Source: Dendrophyllia cribrosa (taxonomy: Eukaryota; Cnidaria; Anthozoa; Scleractinia; Dendrophylliidae). Taken from it: a DNA stretch of 64,000 bases. Where the stretch lies: NCBI GenBank assembly GCA_024195265.1, contig JAJLRJ010000010.1:39952298-40016297 (forward strand), read 5' to 3'. Shown one piece after another: positions 1 through 11,306 of this stretch. The notes beneath the pieces were generated by a model, which ran no database searches, was not told the DNA's origin, and saw nothing but the letters and a program-made list of their open reading frames with translations. How positions within the stretch are numbered: position 1 is the stretch's first letter; each line of letters opens with the position of its first letter. A program made the translations under genes and the position numbers.

Positions 1-70
1 GAGGCTATGAGCAACTCGGAAATGGGCTATTACTATGTATAAATAAAGTTGTTTTATCTCGGTAACCCAC

Positions 71-757
71 CTCATGCATATGACTGATTCTTCCAGTGTA
101 ATACAACAATCTCTCAGTAAGAGTGGTCTTCCCTGAGTCTATATGTGCAGATACACCAATATTTCTTATTGCTGACATACAATCCCTCTGTTGAATAAAG
201 AAACATTGATTTCTCAATTCAATTTGTTTCAATCCATAACAAATTATCTAAAACAAACAGCATCAGTTAATTCAGCAATGTCTTGCACTCAAAGAAACTT
301 ACCGTTGCTCCAGATGATAACAGCCGCCTTGTCACAACTTGAGCCTACAGTACAGCAATCAATGAGACACAAAAGCTACCCTCACGACATCATTATAAGC
401 TTAATTATTAAATTTTTACAAAAGCACACATGAAGTACAAGTCAGGCCTAGCTATATGAACATGCATGCTAACGTCTACCTCACTCTAATTGGGTAAAAT
501 TGAAAAAGGATAGCATCACAGGAAAATGATGCTTAAAAGCTATATCTGAATGGTCAGACTCTAGAACACAATATTACATAAGCTTACAGCCAGTAGGTGA
601 ATACTGTCATGGTTGGACACAAGATGGTAAAAGATTGATCGGTCAAAACAGCTAAAAGGGCGGCAAAAAAGAAAAAAATTATAAATCTTACGTGACGATT
701 TAGACGGCTGAGTCCACATCGTTGAATCAGTAGTGCAGTTATACCCATTTTAAGCAT
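71..757 (-). CDS. GFM1: Mitochondrial elongation factor G, first two coding exons (partial)
   Basis: This is the 5' part of the mitochondrial translocase GTPase that moves tRNA and mRNA through the mitoribosome. Exon 1 is 692-757: ATG at 755-757, 22 codons rich in Leu, Arg and Ile without acidic residues, as expected of a mitochondrial presequence, ending at a CAC|GTAAGA donor. Exon 2 is 71-187: CAACAG| acceptor, 39 codons, GAG|GTGGGT donor. Both junctions are phase 0, so the exons join in frame. Exon 2 carries the GTPase G1 loop AHIDSGKTT followed by [13 protein letters not shown], which fits GFM1; GFM2 has AHIDAGKTT. The rest of the gene lies left of the window. Family assignment is strong. 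The exon 1 call is inference from presequence character, donor and phase; a second Met at 748 is an alternative start. Confidence 0.85.
692..757 (-). CDS. GFM1: GFM1 exon 1 (mitochondrial presequence)
   Basis: Short coding exon with ATG, 22 codons and consensus donor GTAAGATTT. It has basic and hydrophobic residues and no Asp or Glu. Phase 0 matches the next exon at 71-187 across an intron of 504 bp. No transcript evidence is available, so start and splice are predictions. Confidence 0.65.
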
Positions 758-1328
758 TAAAACATTATTCGTTTCTCCAGAGAAACTTTTCGTATGATTT
801 TTACCAGGCGCACGGTCAGGCGCACGTGAATCGGTGTGCGCATGTCATATTTTTGCTGATACTGCTGACCATGATTTCGTCTCAAAAGTCCCGATACCTT
901 TTCGGGCCCGGAAAGCTATTTTTACGTGCGTAAAATAGAGTTCAAAATGTAGTTGGTTTTAAAAACTAAGCAATAAAATTCTAAGTGGACAAAACAAGTT
1001 GGGCTGGTTTGCGGACTAAAGCATCACCATTATATAGATTCTGATTTCAAAAATTTAGCTCCGAGCTCCTTTGCTCCGAGCCCGAAAAATTATCGGGACT
1101 TTCGCGAAATGGGACCAGCTGTCCCGGAACGAGTGAATGCACAGGAAAGGGAACCCACGCGTTTATTTAGAATGATCATAGAATAAAGTTACAAATGGAC
1201 TTACATGATGTTGTGTTTCAATCCAAATGTGCTGTTGCTTTTGTGCTGTCAGTGAATAACCGGTGTTGAATAACTGAAATCAGCTTATGCAGGGATTTAT
1301 AGCAGCCACAATGGTCTGATCAAATCCC
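758..1328. promoter_or_regulatory. Upstream region of GFM1
   Basis: Non-coding stretch directly 5' of the GFM1 start. It is locally CpG-richer than the surroundings (about 800-850 and 1070-1160), as usual for a housekeeping promoter. I see no clear TATA box and no second divergent gene. Promoter role is inferred from position only. Confidence 0.35.
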
Positions 1329-1723
1329 GGGGGGGGGGGGGGGGGGGTACTAGCAGAAAAATTGGGTAGGGGTGTGCGGCCCGCTTCCCAAAACCCTTAC
1401 CCTATTTATGACCAAAATCTGCGATTTTCCCTGCCCTATTTATGACCTCACATAATTTCTAGCCTACAAGGCAGCCGCTGGAGAGGAAGGTAAAGCGCGG
1501 ATGGAAGGAGAGGGGCATGATAAGGAAGTACCTTCTTCTAAAAAAGTGCATTCAAGACTACAGTGCAAAAATCGTTACCCTATTTATGACCAAAATGGCG
1601 GCAAAATAGCCAAAATCGATACCCAATTTATGACCAAAACGGCTGAAAAACCCTACCCTTTGGGGCCGCACATACCTATATAGCCCATATTAGGGAGTAC
1701 CCCCCCCCCCCCCCCCCCCCCCC
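1329..1723. mobile_element. MITE bounded by a G run and a C run
   Basis: A 19-nt G run (1329-1347) followed by TACT opens the element; AGTAC plus a 24-nt C run (1700-1723) closes it, so the homopolymers belong to the inverted termini. The interior repeats short segments of the type ACCCTATTTATGACCAAAA. Related elements lie at about 3140-3437, 27468-27933, 29062-29370, 36318-36361, 44265-44528 and 61838-62660. Non-coding; the open frame at 1501-1683 is repeat sequence. Confidence 0.6.
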
Positions 1724-1811
1724 GGTATCAAATCCGTTGATACCTTTTCGAAACGATCGTGTCTGTTATTTTTGAAATGGTCAAGCATTTTGGTCATTTC
1801 GCCGTCTGTTA

Positions 1812-2596
1812 CAGTCGAACCTCCGGTTGCGACCACCTCTCGTAAGCGACCACCTCTCCTCAGCGACCAGTTTTCCAAAATACCAAAAGTTTCCAAGTCA
1901 AATCACTATGTTTGGAAAGCGACCAAAAGAAAGTTGTAAGCGACCACCTCTCGTAAGCGACCGCGACCACTTTTAGAGCTAAAAGTTTGAAATTGTCCTG
2001 TTTTTCTCGTTAAAAACCTATGCCGAACTCTTCTACCAAATGGTAGGAGGGTTTAGTTTCCGAGCTGTAAACGATGTTTTTGACTGTTCAGCCTCAATTT
2101 GGTTAGATAATGGCCGTAAAATGGCATTTGTAGCCTGAAAAAGGGTCTTTTTGGTGGAAATTTGGGTGTTAAAGGGTTAATGTACAGTTTTTTTACGCTT
2201 GTTAACATGTAAATCACCAGTAATATAAATAAAAGGGCTGTCAAATTTAAAGCTAGCAATCCAATCCTTATTAGTTCATGTTCAGTTCCCCTTAACGTTT
2301 AGACAACATCAAAGATTTAATTTGTAACTATTTGAGACTTGTTCCATTCGCCTTATTAGGTAAATTAACAGAAGCGAACCATGAAACTCTGAATAAATAT
2401 TTTGGAAAGCTTACTGAAATATTTTTGTGACTACTAAAAGTTATTATATGGGTTTAGATGGGCATTGGCACATGGGATAAGTCTCTGCAGTTACCATATG
2501 CAAATAAGGCAAAATTTTGACCCAATATGGTCTGAACTCTCGTAAGCGACCATAGGCTTGACATTTTGGGTGGTCGCTTACGGGAGGTTTCGACTG
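1812..2596. mobile_element. pogo/Tigger-like MITE (CAGTCGAACCTCC ends)
   Basis: Starts TA|CAGTCGAACCTCC and ends with its near inverse GGAGGTTTCGACTG|TA. Sub-terminal repeats of the type CGTAAGCGACCACC occur in opposite orientation near each end. TA flanks and CAGT ends fit Tc1/mariner-pogo type elements. It has no coding capacity and is about 785 bp long. Confidence 0.6.
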
Positions 2597-3484
2597 TATT
2601 AAATTTTAACTTGTCAGCGTCTCGCATTTCGCCGTTCCCTTACATGATTACATCTGAATTTATCCGACTGCTTTGCAGTCTTAAAGCGATAGGCTGTTGT
2701 TGGATCCTCTGTCTTATAACAGGCTTTATAATATTTCTATCCTTTTTACAATTGAGTTTTCATGCAGAAAATCCTAAAGAGTCAATTAAGTACTGTCTAT
2801 GAAGGGGGTTGAGTAGTTGTCTGACATGACTGTGAACATGCAAAAGCGTTGATATTGAAATGGGACTAAAGTTTTTCACATCGTTTGCGATAACGTCAAT
2901 CATCCAACACCGCCGCGCTGATTAGTTCATGACGCTAAACCGGGGTTACCACTCCCCACCCCCCACCCCCAGGTTCCCAAAAACATATTTAACGTATTTA
3001 TTGTGTGACCACATTGCGTGACCAAAAACGTATTTATTGCGTGACCACATTGCGTGAAGACTGATATCATGATATCGTTATCATGACATCGTCCATCGTC
3101 TATCGTCCATCGTCCATAGTCTACCGTCCAGGTTTTAGTATATGCCCGTAAGCCCGGGTCTCCAAATTTGGACCCTGTTTTAGAAAGAATTTGCACTCAA
3201 AATGATACCCCGTTCTAGAAATAGGTCAACTTTTAATACCCCGTTCTGAAAAATGGCTGCTGATAATCTGAAGCTTTCGTGAGTTCGAAATATTATACCC
3301 CGTTCTAGGAAACGTCTCTAAAATGGATACCCCGTTCTAGATCAGGAGTCCCAAACTCACGACCCCGTTGGGCGGCACATACCCGTATAGGTATTTTGGG
3401 GGAGTACCCCCCCCCCCCCCCCCTGGGGGGGGGGGGGCTGATTCAAAGAAACGCCGAGGGCGTTTAATTGAGAAAATACGGTAC
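2597..3484. other. Intergenic; degenerate repeats and a half element
   Basis: No gene seen. Around 3085-3130 there are short imperfect repeats of CATCGTC/CATCGTCTAT. From about 3180 to 3345 a motif like ATACCCCGTTCTAGA recurs four times, running into a 17-nt C run (3407-3423), one T and a 13-nt G run (3425-3437). This looks like one end of the G/C-run MITE family. Confidence 0.45.
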
Positions 3485-3654
3485 AATCAAAGTATAGAGC
3501 AAGGCTGATACCACGTAGAAGATTAACGCGACAACGACATGATAGAGCCCAAACAGCTATCCACGGTTGCATTTTGGCTTTCAGTTTGGGCTCTATCATG
3601 TCGTTGTCGCTTTAAATGTTCTACGTAGTATCAGCTTTGCTTTATACTTTGATT
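3485..3654. repeat. 170-bp palindromic fold-back element
   Basis: Arms of about 70 bp (3485-3554 and 3584-3654) are near-perfect inverse complements, for example CGACAACGACATGATAGAGC against GCTCTATCATGTCGTTGTCG, around a loop of about 29 nt. Partial copies holding only the loop and right arm lie at about 23500-23605 and 41710-41815, downstream of exon 3 of ACE-B and ACE-C. Confidence 0.75.
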
Positions 3655-4604
3655 TTTAGTGAAAATGTATGGAGCGGCCATCAAGTGGTACACCAACATG
3701 GCGGCCAAAACTTCAAATAATAATAAAGCAAAAATCTCATCACAAAAGATTGGAGTCAATATAAGTTACATTATATCGGCTTATAAGCATCTGTAATGCA
3801 AAAATAACTTTCAACTGGTTCAATTTTGTTTATATTAACGCCTTATCTGAAATAGCGTGACGAATTGCGTGACGCATTTAAAACCATTACAAAACGGAAG
3901 CAAAACATCGTTAAAACCTGAAACTTTTTGTGAAGGATTGTAACACTGGTATCTACATACCATGTTAGAAACAGCTTTGTTGGATGTAAAGTTTAGATTT
4001 TTGAATTTTTATGACGTCATGTTCAAGTCAAGAATAGCCCGCGAAACGAGAAATTCACACTTTTTCTTTTTCTATTTTCTTTGCCCCGAGAAGTCTGCGA
4101 GAAGACGAACGATCTAGGAGCCTGTTGGTGGCGGGGGTATGATTTTCAGGAGTTTTTGTCTTGAATGGGATATTAATTCATCACTTTTTGTCTTAAACTT
4201 AACGGAGCATCTGTCAAAAAACAGGATAAGCACATGTTTTTTATTATATTAAAAAAAATTACCACAAGGAAGGAGCAACAGGCTGAAGGCACAAATGTAT
4301 ATGTCACAATTTATATGTACAAACATAATTTTCATAACTTTTCATTTCCCAGAGGTTTTGCCAAAACTATAGGCAAGAAACCTAGGAAAGGTTTCTACTT
4401 TATAGAAAACTGTCCTCTCTTCTCATTTTTTCGAAAACACGATTCAGTGAAATTATTTTGTAAGCGGTATGTAAAGGAAAATCAGTCGGTCCATTCAAGG
4501 AACCAATCAGAATGCTCTTTATAGCACAGCACGAACCAGTTCAGTCTTTATCCATTCATACAGCACACGCAAATTCAAACTTTAAACATATTTTCTTTTA
4601 TTCC
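3655..4604. other. Intergenic, nothing recognised
   Basis: AT-rich sequence. The longest frame (4234-4524) resembles no family I know and has no start or splice context that supports it. Confidence 0.4.
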
Positions 4605-5137
4605 TCTATTAAGGGGACACTTCTTCTGGTCCCAGCCGGTAAAATGCTCATATAATCTTTGTAATTATCACCTCTATTAAAGGGACAACTCTATTAAGGG
4701 GACACTTCTTCTGGTCCCAGCCGGTAAAATGCTTATATAATATAGTGTGTAATTACCTCTATTAAAGGGACACCTCTATCAACGGGACGCCTCTATCAAC
4801 GGGACACTTCTCGTGGTCCAGATGGTGTCCCCTTAAGGCTGGTTTTCACTGGCGACGGAGTCGGAGTCGTAATCGGAGTCGTAAGAGCGTTTCGAATTCC
4901 GACCTTGTGAAAATCGAAAATCGGAGTCGTAAGTATGAGCGGAGTCATAAGCTAGTCGGAAGCGGAGTCGGAAGAATCACAAAGGTTCCATTTTCTTCCG
5001 ATTCCGCTAATGACTCCGTAATCTTCCGATTCCGTCGGTTTGATTTTCACTAGATCATATCGCTCTGCGCTTCTGATTACGACTCCGACTCCGACTCCGT
5101 CGTTAGTGAAAACCAGCCTTATGGAGGTTACTGTGTA
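4605..5137. mobile_element. Nested MITEs: Harbinger-like element inside a pogo/Tigger-like one
   Basis: The outer element has repeats of CCTCTATTAAGGGGACAC (4605-4832) and resumes after 5121 as TGGAGGTTACTGTGTA. Between them lies an inner element at 4836-5118. Its termini AGGCTGGTTTTCACT and AGTGAAAACCAGCC are inverted, and its interior is a degenerate GGAGTCGTAA/GACTCCG repeat. TTA flanks it on both sides (4833-4835, 5119-5121), which is the TSD size of PIF/Harbinger elements. Family names are inferred from ends and TSDs only. Confidence 0.6.
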
Positions 5138-5236
5138 TCAGGAATAGACAGTTGGGATACCGAAATATGGGCGTTGTCGAGTGCTAGCCGTTGTGGAGAC
5201 GTGACCGTTACATCATCTAAAGAACGCGGATGTTTA

Positions 5237-5498
5237 TCAAAACAACGCGATAAGCGAGAAAAACAAGGCAAGCAAGTTAAACAGGACTGGGTTGAGCGTA
5301 GAAGCTCCAGCGGTAGGGGGTTTTTCGCCTTCTTCCCATCCCGGTCCGGCGTACCCGATGTCCTTTCGTTGCTTCACCAACCAATCACGCAGAGGCTGAA
5401 AATATTCGGTGAGTGCTCCAACATCAAGGTCCTTACTTCCGGTCAGTTTCTCAAGCGCTTCCGGCCAAGGCTTGCTTTTTCCCATCTTCAACATATCA
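5237..5498 (-). CDS. ACE: ACE-A exon 5: C-terminal end and anchor
   Basis: 262 bp, acceptor TTCTGCAG|. It encodes [13 protein letters not shown], then [10 protein letters not shown], a short linker and the hydrophobic end [12 protein letters not shown], stop TGA at 5237-5239. It is 93 bp shorter than exon 5 of ACE-B because the linker is shorter. Confidence 0.92.
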
Positions 5499-8400
5499 CT
5501 GCAGAAATGAAAGAAAAAAAGGATGATAAACAAATAGGTAACCTAAGACCTAGTAGAATGAACCTAGATTTGTTGAAACGGCTAAAATATTGTGTGCGGT
5601 TATTCACCGAAGAAATGGATTGGCCTGTGAAAAGACGAGAGCTCTTCCCTCCCCAGCCCACCCCACAAGCACAAGACGCAAGTACAAAGCAATAATTATG
5701 TAGTTTCATTTATTGCGTTCGACGATAGGAGAGCGTGAAGGCAGGCTGTTTTTTTCGAGATTTTGTGGGTTAACGCCAAATTAGCCGCCCCGCACATTTA
5801 TCATGGGAACCTTTCGGCTGGAAAATGGTACCTACTCCAGGCCTCGCTTTCGTGTCCAGACTCCCCCGGACTCGAACGCACTCTTCCAATCGGTGATTAC
5901 TAGTTATTAAATTACCCGATCTTTTTTCCCGCTGCCTTGGACTGGTAGATGGAACAGGTGTGAAGAGGTCCTTTATAACCCGCAGCTTTGCACGCAGCCT
6001 TGTGGAATTGGAACTGCAGTACGTAGCTCATAAAGTATCTGAAAGGAAGAAGATGAAAAGATTTAGTTATTACTGTACCGGCAAACAGGCAACTTACAAC
6101 GTTTTCATCCCAGATATCTCCGAGAAAAAAAAACGTAAAATGGACGTAAAACTTTTAAGACTGTCGACGAAATTCTATGATGTGACTATTCAAATGAAAC
6201 CTCTTTGGCAGTATGGAGTACATACGGAGTACGTATGGAATACGGAGTAGTGGCAGTACGCAGTATTTTTATTGAATTTTGATTTTTGGCACTCTAGAGT
6301 TGAAGGGTTTTCACACCTGATGTATGGAGTGTTTGCAGGGATGTGGTACTTGCATCCAGGGTCAAAGTCCTTTTCTGAGCGCTCTACAGCAGGTTTAATT
6401 CCTTGGTACTTTGTCCTCAGTTTCCACCATTCGCCGTTGTAGTTTTCGGGAGTAATTTTTCCACTAAACACCTTCCATCGCCACTGGTCCATCATAAAAC
6501 CGAACGGCAGGAAGGCGATCTTGCGCAGAGCCATCTTCATTAAGGCGTTTATGTCAGATTCTAAAGAGATAAAGAATGACGGAAATTCTTACGGTAATGA
6601 TCGCAGAAGGTAGACGACTCACTTGGAAAAATCACTTAGATTTAATTACAGATTTAACGAGCAGTAAATTGGCCGCATGGTGAAACTCCACGCAAAATCT
6701 TCGAAGTGGACGTTAATAGTGGCCAAAAAGGAAACTGAGAAAACAGAATAGCCTGCATAGCTGCCTTCCCCCTTCCTTCGCGCTCCGCGCTCTTTCCACG
6801 CGCGCGCCTAATATCCTGCCGTCCTCTTTTCTTTTAAGCGCCTGTCACGCAGGCCACAAAACAGAAATGTTGTTTGTTTTCGATGGACGTGACAAGGCAA
6901 TGTTGTTGTCGTGCGCTTTATCATGAGCCATTGTTCTGGCTCGGAAAACTGGGCAACCACTTCAAAAATGATCAAAATTAGACCATTTATGTCAATGGGA
7001 GAAAAAAATACTTTACGAAAGAACCCTTGCACCTCCGCGCGCGAGAATTTTCATCTTGGTCTGCGAAAGACGACGGTAAACAAAGACTTTTCACCGCCCG
7101 CATTCTACTGGCAACTTTTTAATGTACATAACTTTAGAAGTAAATTGCTTTGCCAAACGTTTGAATGCCGGAGTTTAACTGTCGGGGATCGACTGGGGCA
7201 TACATATTATTATGTAATCAAGAATATATTTAATACCGGAAACACGTGAAATACTACTGACACCAGAACTGACTTTCTTACATAATAAGTTATTGAACTA
7301 TTATATTGAACTTAAAGTTATTGAACTTATATACATCTGATACATATTAAGTTGTTGAACTAACCGAGTAAAATGACAAATGGCGGAACCGAATGTGATC
7401 GAGTGCGAAACCAGTGAAACCTTGTAAGAGATTGAACTTGTGATACGCATAGGAAAGCTGCCTTTTGTGACTTGCATTGGATACTGTTTCCAGCGGCCGG
7501 AGAACTCCAGCAAATAAAACAGCTTCTCTTCATATTTAAATTTTCCCTTTGCTTTGCTCACTTTACGGGAGTAAATTGTAATAGCTCTTACAGATAAATG
7601 AAAACCTCAAAGCTTTCGGGAGAAATAGCATAGCTGGCTATGATGGGTGGAATATTACCAGTGTCTACTCTAATCCCTTCCTCCTCCTCTCCTCTCCCCC
7701 CTCAGTTTTATGTTCCCTCGCTCACACCAATATATTTCCATACCTGTGTCATTGCTGTAATCCGTCAACAAACCAATGTTTTTCAAGTGCTGTGGTGTAT
7801 CAACTGAGAGTGACATGGTATCGCCCACGGCCTCATGGAATCCTGGGTTGGCGCCAGTTCGGTACTCGTATGGCTGATTCCAGTACTGCAGGTAATACTG
7901 AATGTGACCCAACTCGTGGTGAGTTGTTACCAAGTAATTGTGGGTGACGGTAGTACATTGTTTGATTCTAAAAAGATGAAGTAAAACAACGGGCTATTAA
8001 AGGAGCCTTGTCACGGGTATTTCGTTGTCTTTTCACCCAAACTGCACTAAATATTAGGGAAGTGGTCATAACAAGTAAACTCGACGAAGATCCACCTTGT
8101 GTAGGGGGGGGGGGGGGGGGGGGGGGGGCTATGCAAGATACCACCTGTCTCATAAACCTCATGGACAAAATTTATTGGCCTTAAAATGTGAGATAAGTCT
8201 ATAATATTTCCGATGTGCATAAAGCTTCTATTGCTAGCTAAACAACACAGGAATGTTTGAATTTTTTCTCAGTTTCTACTCCTGATTGAATGGGGGCTAT
8301 ACCAACAAGACACCATCTTTTTTAGGTAGGGGGGGGGGGGGGGACATAGAGAGGCCACCAGTCTTTTTTATAAAACGGTGGGTCCTGTCCGAGCACAATA

Positions 8401-10952
8401 GTTTTGACAATTTCCCTTTCCTAAAAACCGTTGCTTGTACATGAAATTGATCTTAGAGCATGGAGATGAAAGTATCAAGTGATTACTCGAAGAAAGCACA
8501 AATCATAACCAGTTTTTAGCGATTTTTTCCAAAACAAACAGAAAGAAGTTGAAATATTGGCCAATTTTGTCTAGTTGCAATTCGTTTTCATCCTGACCAT
8601 CCACGGCTTATTATAAAGACAACTCGTAGAGTAATTATTGACAAAACTCGACCATTATTTTAGGTTCAGTGATACAGATAAATTTTTTGGCTTTCTAAAG
8701 TGACAACTGATAAAGACAGGTAACATTGAGCCCCTTTACTGGAGGGATAAGAGCTAGAGTCCAAAAATAAACAAAATTTCCTCACGGAATCATTTAACTA
8801 CATAGACGTTGATCCCGATTATTTCTCAAACGAACCAAAATTGTTTAGAGCCGTGTTCTTGCATCCTATTGTAGTTTCCGTAAAGTCCTAGAAAGGGCAA
8901 TATTTTTACAATCAGACGAATAAAGGGGAATCGGCGGAAATCGAGCCTAGAGGGATAAGAGCTAGAGTCCAAAAATAAACAAAATTTCCTCACGGAATCA
9001 TTTAATTAACTACAGAGACGTTGATCCCGATTATTTATCAAACAAATCAAAATTGTTTAGAGCTGTGTTTTTCTATCCTATTGTAGCTTCCGTAAAGTCC
9101 TAGAAAGGGCAATATTTTTACAATCAGACGAATAAAGTTTATTGACTTTTAACAACAGATCAAATTAAAGGTCACGTCAACCAGAACAAAACTCTTTTTC
9201 TAGAGTAGGAAATAAAAATGTTAGATCAACAGTTGTTTGCTGATTGAAGCAAAAAAATACACGCGAAACAAAGGACTATTTTTAAACGATTCAAAGGAAC
9301 TTTTGTTCGCGGTGTCAGCCCCATCAAACAGTCTATAAACAATTTCATTAACCCTTTGTTCTTCAACTCAGTCACTCAGTCGTCAAGAAAAAAATACTGA
9401 GCTCATAGAAAAATAAGATTTAAATTACATAAATAAGTTAAAAAGTATTTCTTCATGAGCTAATAATATTAATTTAAGTATTTAATATATCAATAAAGTC
9501 ATCGTAATTATTGATCATTGAGTTCTTAATAGTTTTACGAAATGAGGAAAGAAAAGGAATTTGTTTAGCATTAATTGATAGGGAATTCCAAAGGCGTGAA
9601 CCAGTATAGCGAAAGGTACGAATACCATATTGTAGTATTAACAGATTTTAAGAATATATTTTCATTGAGCGATTCACGGGTTAAATAACAATGAATCGAA
9701 GATATGCTTTTAAAGTAATCATCAAAGCATGCAGGAAGGGGTCATGTTGTGAGACCACTGATAAACGAAAGATATGATTTCATGATTACAGTGTAATTAT
9801 ATCATTGAATTTCAATAAATTAAGGGATTTAAAAATTGGTTCAGAGTCTGAACAGATCGATTGCATACACTTGAATTATAGTGGAGAACTAACTTTTCCA
9901 TCCTACCTGACATCCATGTTGATGTTGAAATCCCACGCCGATGCATGACAAATGACGTCTCTGCCTTTAGGCTTGGTAATCATAGATTTTTTATAGAATG
10001 ACGCGGGGAGAGGCTCGAGACCGATCGACGTGAAAAACGACTCGGCGAGTTGCACCATTTTCAGCGCGGTGTACTTTTGTTTTACCATGTTGGCTGTAAC
10101 ATCGAGGCTAGTCTTGTTCTTGTATGGCTCGACCAAGTCGTAAATGTTCACCCACGATTGTGCCCACATGTTTCCTAGCAGGTGCGCAGGGATCGGACCA
10201 GTCTTTTTCATCTTGCTGTATTTTTGGCTGAGCTTGTACCTCACATAAGCGTGGAGCTCTTCGTAAAGGGGCTTTAAATTGTTCCAAAAGCCTTCTACCA
10301 TCGTCTCTAGGTCTTTAACCTCGTACCACGATCGCCAATATTCACCAATGTCGTCCCAGCCATGATCCTTCGCACCCTGGTTTTTCAGCTCCACGAATTG
10401 TTTGTAGAGAGGTCGCAGCTTCGGGCCAACCGCGTCTCGCCAACCTTTCCACGCAAACAGTAGTCTGTCGTAATCGCGTGATGTCGATATGATCCCATAC
10501 AAATCTGGATCCAGTTCGAGCAGTTTGCCATCTTTATCCTTGACTTTGCCAGTACTGTAGATTCCTTCCATTTCCGATTCGAGCTTAGTGACGTCTCTCA
10601 GCACAGCTTCATCCTTTGGTGTCGCTGAGGAGGTGATGAACTGGATTTGACGCTTAGTATCGTAGGAGAGCTTTTCCACGTCGAACTTGGACGCATTCAT
10701 TCGCACTTGCTTGTAAAATGCTGAGAACACGAGGCTTGCGTTTGTCTTCAATTCACTGTTGAGCTTGGTGATGTTCGTAGCGTACTTCCATGAAAACTCA
10801 GAAGATTTGGATTCCTCGATTGGTGTTTGGTTGTTATGTTTCTCCAGAAATGCCAAAGCTTTATCCTCCTCTGCCTGTTCAAAGGCCGCGGAGCAAAGAA
10901 ATGGTATGATCACCCCAACAAGGGCCAGAAGAAACGCAATTTTCAGCTGCAT
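5237..10952 (-). CDS. ACE: ACE-A: angiotensin-converting-enzyme-like zinc dipeptidyl carboxypeptidase
   Basis: M2-family peptidase that removes C-terminal dipeptides from peptides outside the cell. Exons: 9907-10952, 7744-7967, 6317-6560, 5916-6038, 5237-5498; all junctions are GT/AG and in phase, giving 632 residues, normal for a single-domain invertebrate ACE. Residues 1 to about 22 are a signal peptide. Zinc ligands are H366 and H370 in HHELGH and E394 in GFHEAVGD. K494, H496, Y503, R505 and Y506 match the human substrate, chloride and transition-state residues. N-glycosylation sequons occur in exon 1. Exon 5 ends in a hydrophobic tail of about 20 residues with nothing after it, which suggests a GPI anchor. 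This is the most diverged of the three genes; HELGH replaces the usual HEMGH but still fits HExxH. Confidence 0.95.
5916..6038 (-). CDS. ACE: ACE-A exon 4
   Basis: 123 bp, acceptor CTTTCAG|, donor GG|GTAATT. It encodes [20 protein letters not shown] and following residues, including the transition-state Tyr and the conserved FQFH helix. It is too short to stand out as a long open frame. Confidence 0.92.
6317..6560 (-). CDS. ACE: ACE-A exon 3: catalytic His and chloride-site exon
   Basis: 244 bp, acceptor TCTTTAG|, donor CAG|GTGTGA. It encodes [14 protein letters not shown] and ends in [12 protein letters not shown], holding the substrate Lys, catalytic His and chloride-binding Arg equivalents. 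Confidence 0.94.
7744..7967 (-). CDS. ACE: ACE-A exon 2: zinc-binding exon
   Basis: 224 bp, TTTTTAG| acceptor and ACAG|GTATGG donor. It contains HHELGH and [13 protein letters not shown], so all three zinc ligands come from this exon. Confidence 0.94.
8104..8343. repeat. Two long G runs in ACE-A intron 1
   Basis: G25 at 8104-8128 and G15 at 8329-8343. On the transcribed (minus) strand these appear as C runs. They resemble the ends of the G/C-run MITE family without a recognisable body. Confidence 0.7.
8742..9137. repeat. Direct duplication, about 200-bp unit, in ACE-A intron 1
   Basis: The sequence starting GAGGGATAAGAGCTAGAGTCC at about 8742 recurs at about 8950 (offset near 208 bp) and runs through AAGTCCTAGAAAGGGCAATA in both copies with a few substitutions and one small insertion. 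Confidence 0.85.
9470..9650 (-). mobile_element. LINE 3' end remnant (RT C-terminus) in ACE-A intron 1
   Basis: The minus strand reads [17 protein letters not shown] and continues to a stop, with the 'LWNSLS' signature found at the C-terminus of many CR1/jockey-type reverse transcriptase ORFs. It is a 5'-truncated dead copy. The exact clade is not decided. Confidence 0.6.
9907..10952 (-). CDS. ACE: ACE-A exon 1: signal peptide and N-terminal helical half
   Basis: 1046 bp from ATG (10950-10952) to donor CAG|GTAGGA. It encodes a hydrophobic leader with likely cleavage after CSA, the helical lid and the [10 protein letters not shown] segment typical of ACE. It ends in phase 2 inside an Arg codon. 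The start is the first ATG before the signal peptide. Confidence 0.93.
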
Positions 10953-11306
10953 GTTCGAGCTGATCTTGGCAACTCCGCCAGTTAACCCAGTGTGACAAAT
11001 AAGTGGGCGTTCCTGCTGCGTGGCTCCTAGGCCGGTTTGGAGATATCGCTTTTCGCTCGGTTGTAATCTGTAACAAATGAACTGTCAGTTTGTTTATCTT
11101 ATTGATAAAGACAATTTATAAGTCAGTTGATATATGTTACATAAGACGCCGACTGACATTCAAGATTGACCAAATAGGGTCTAGTTTGATCTAGAGGCTA
11201 ATTAGACTATGAATAGGCCTTCTGGTCTGGTTGTTGGGGTATAGTCTGTATAGTAGGGCGAAAAGAAAGACCATGAAAAGAAAATGCCCGGCCTTTCTTT
11301 TCGCCC
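10953..11306. other. Upstream of ACE-A; small palindrome
   Basis: Presumed promoter side of ACE-A. No clear TATA box. About 11253-11306 holds a short palindrome (TAGGGCGAAAAGAAAG ... CTTTCTTTTCGCCCTA) next to the following MITE. Confidence 0.35.

Noticed and set aside
5174..5695. 173-codon plus-strand frame
   Set aside because: Antisense to ACE-A exon 5 and flanking intron.
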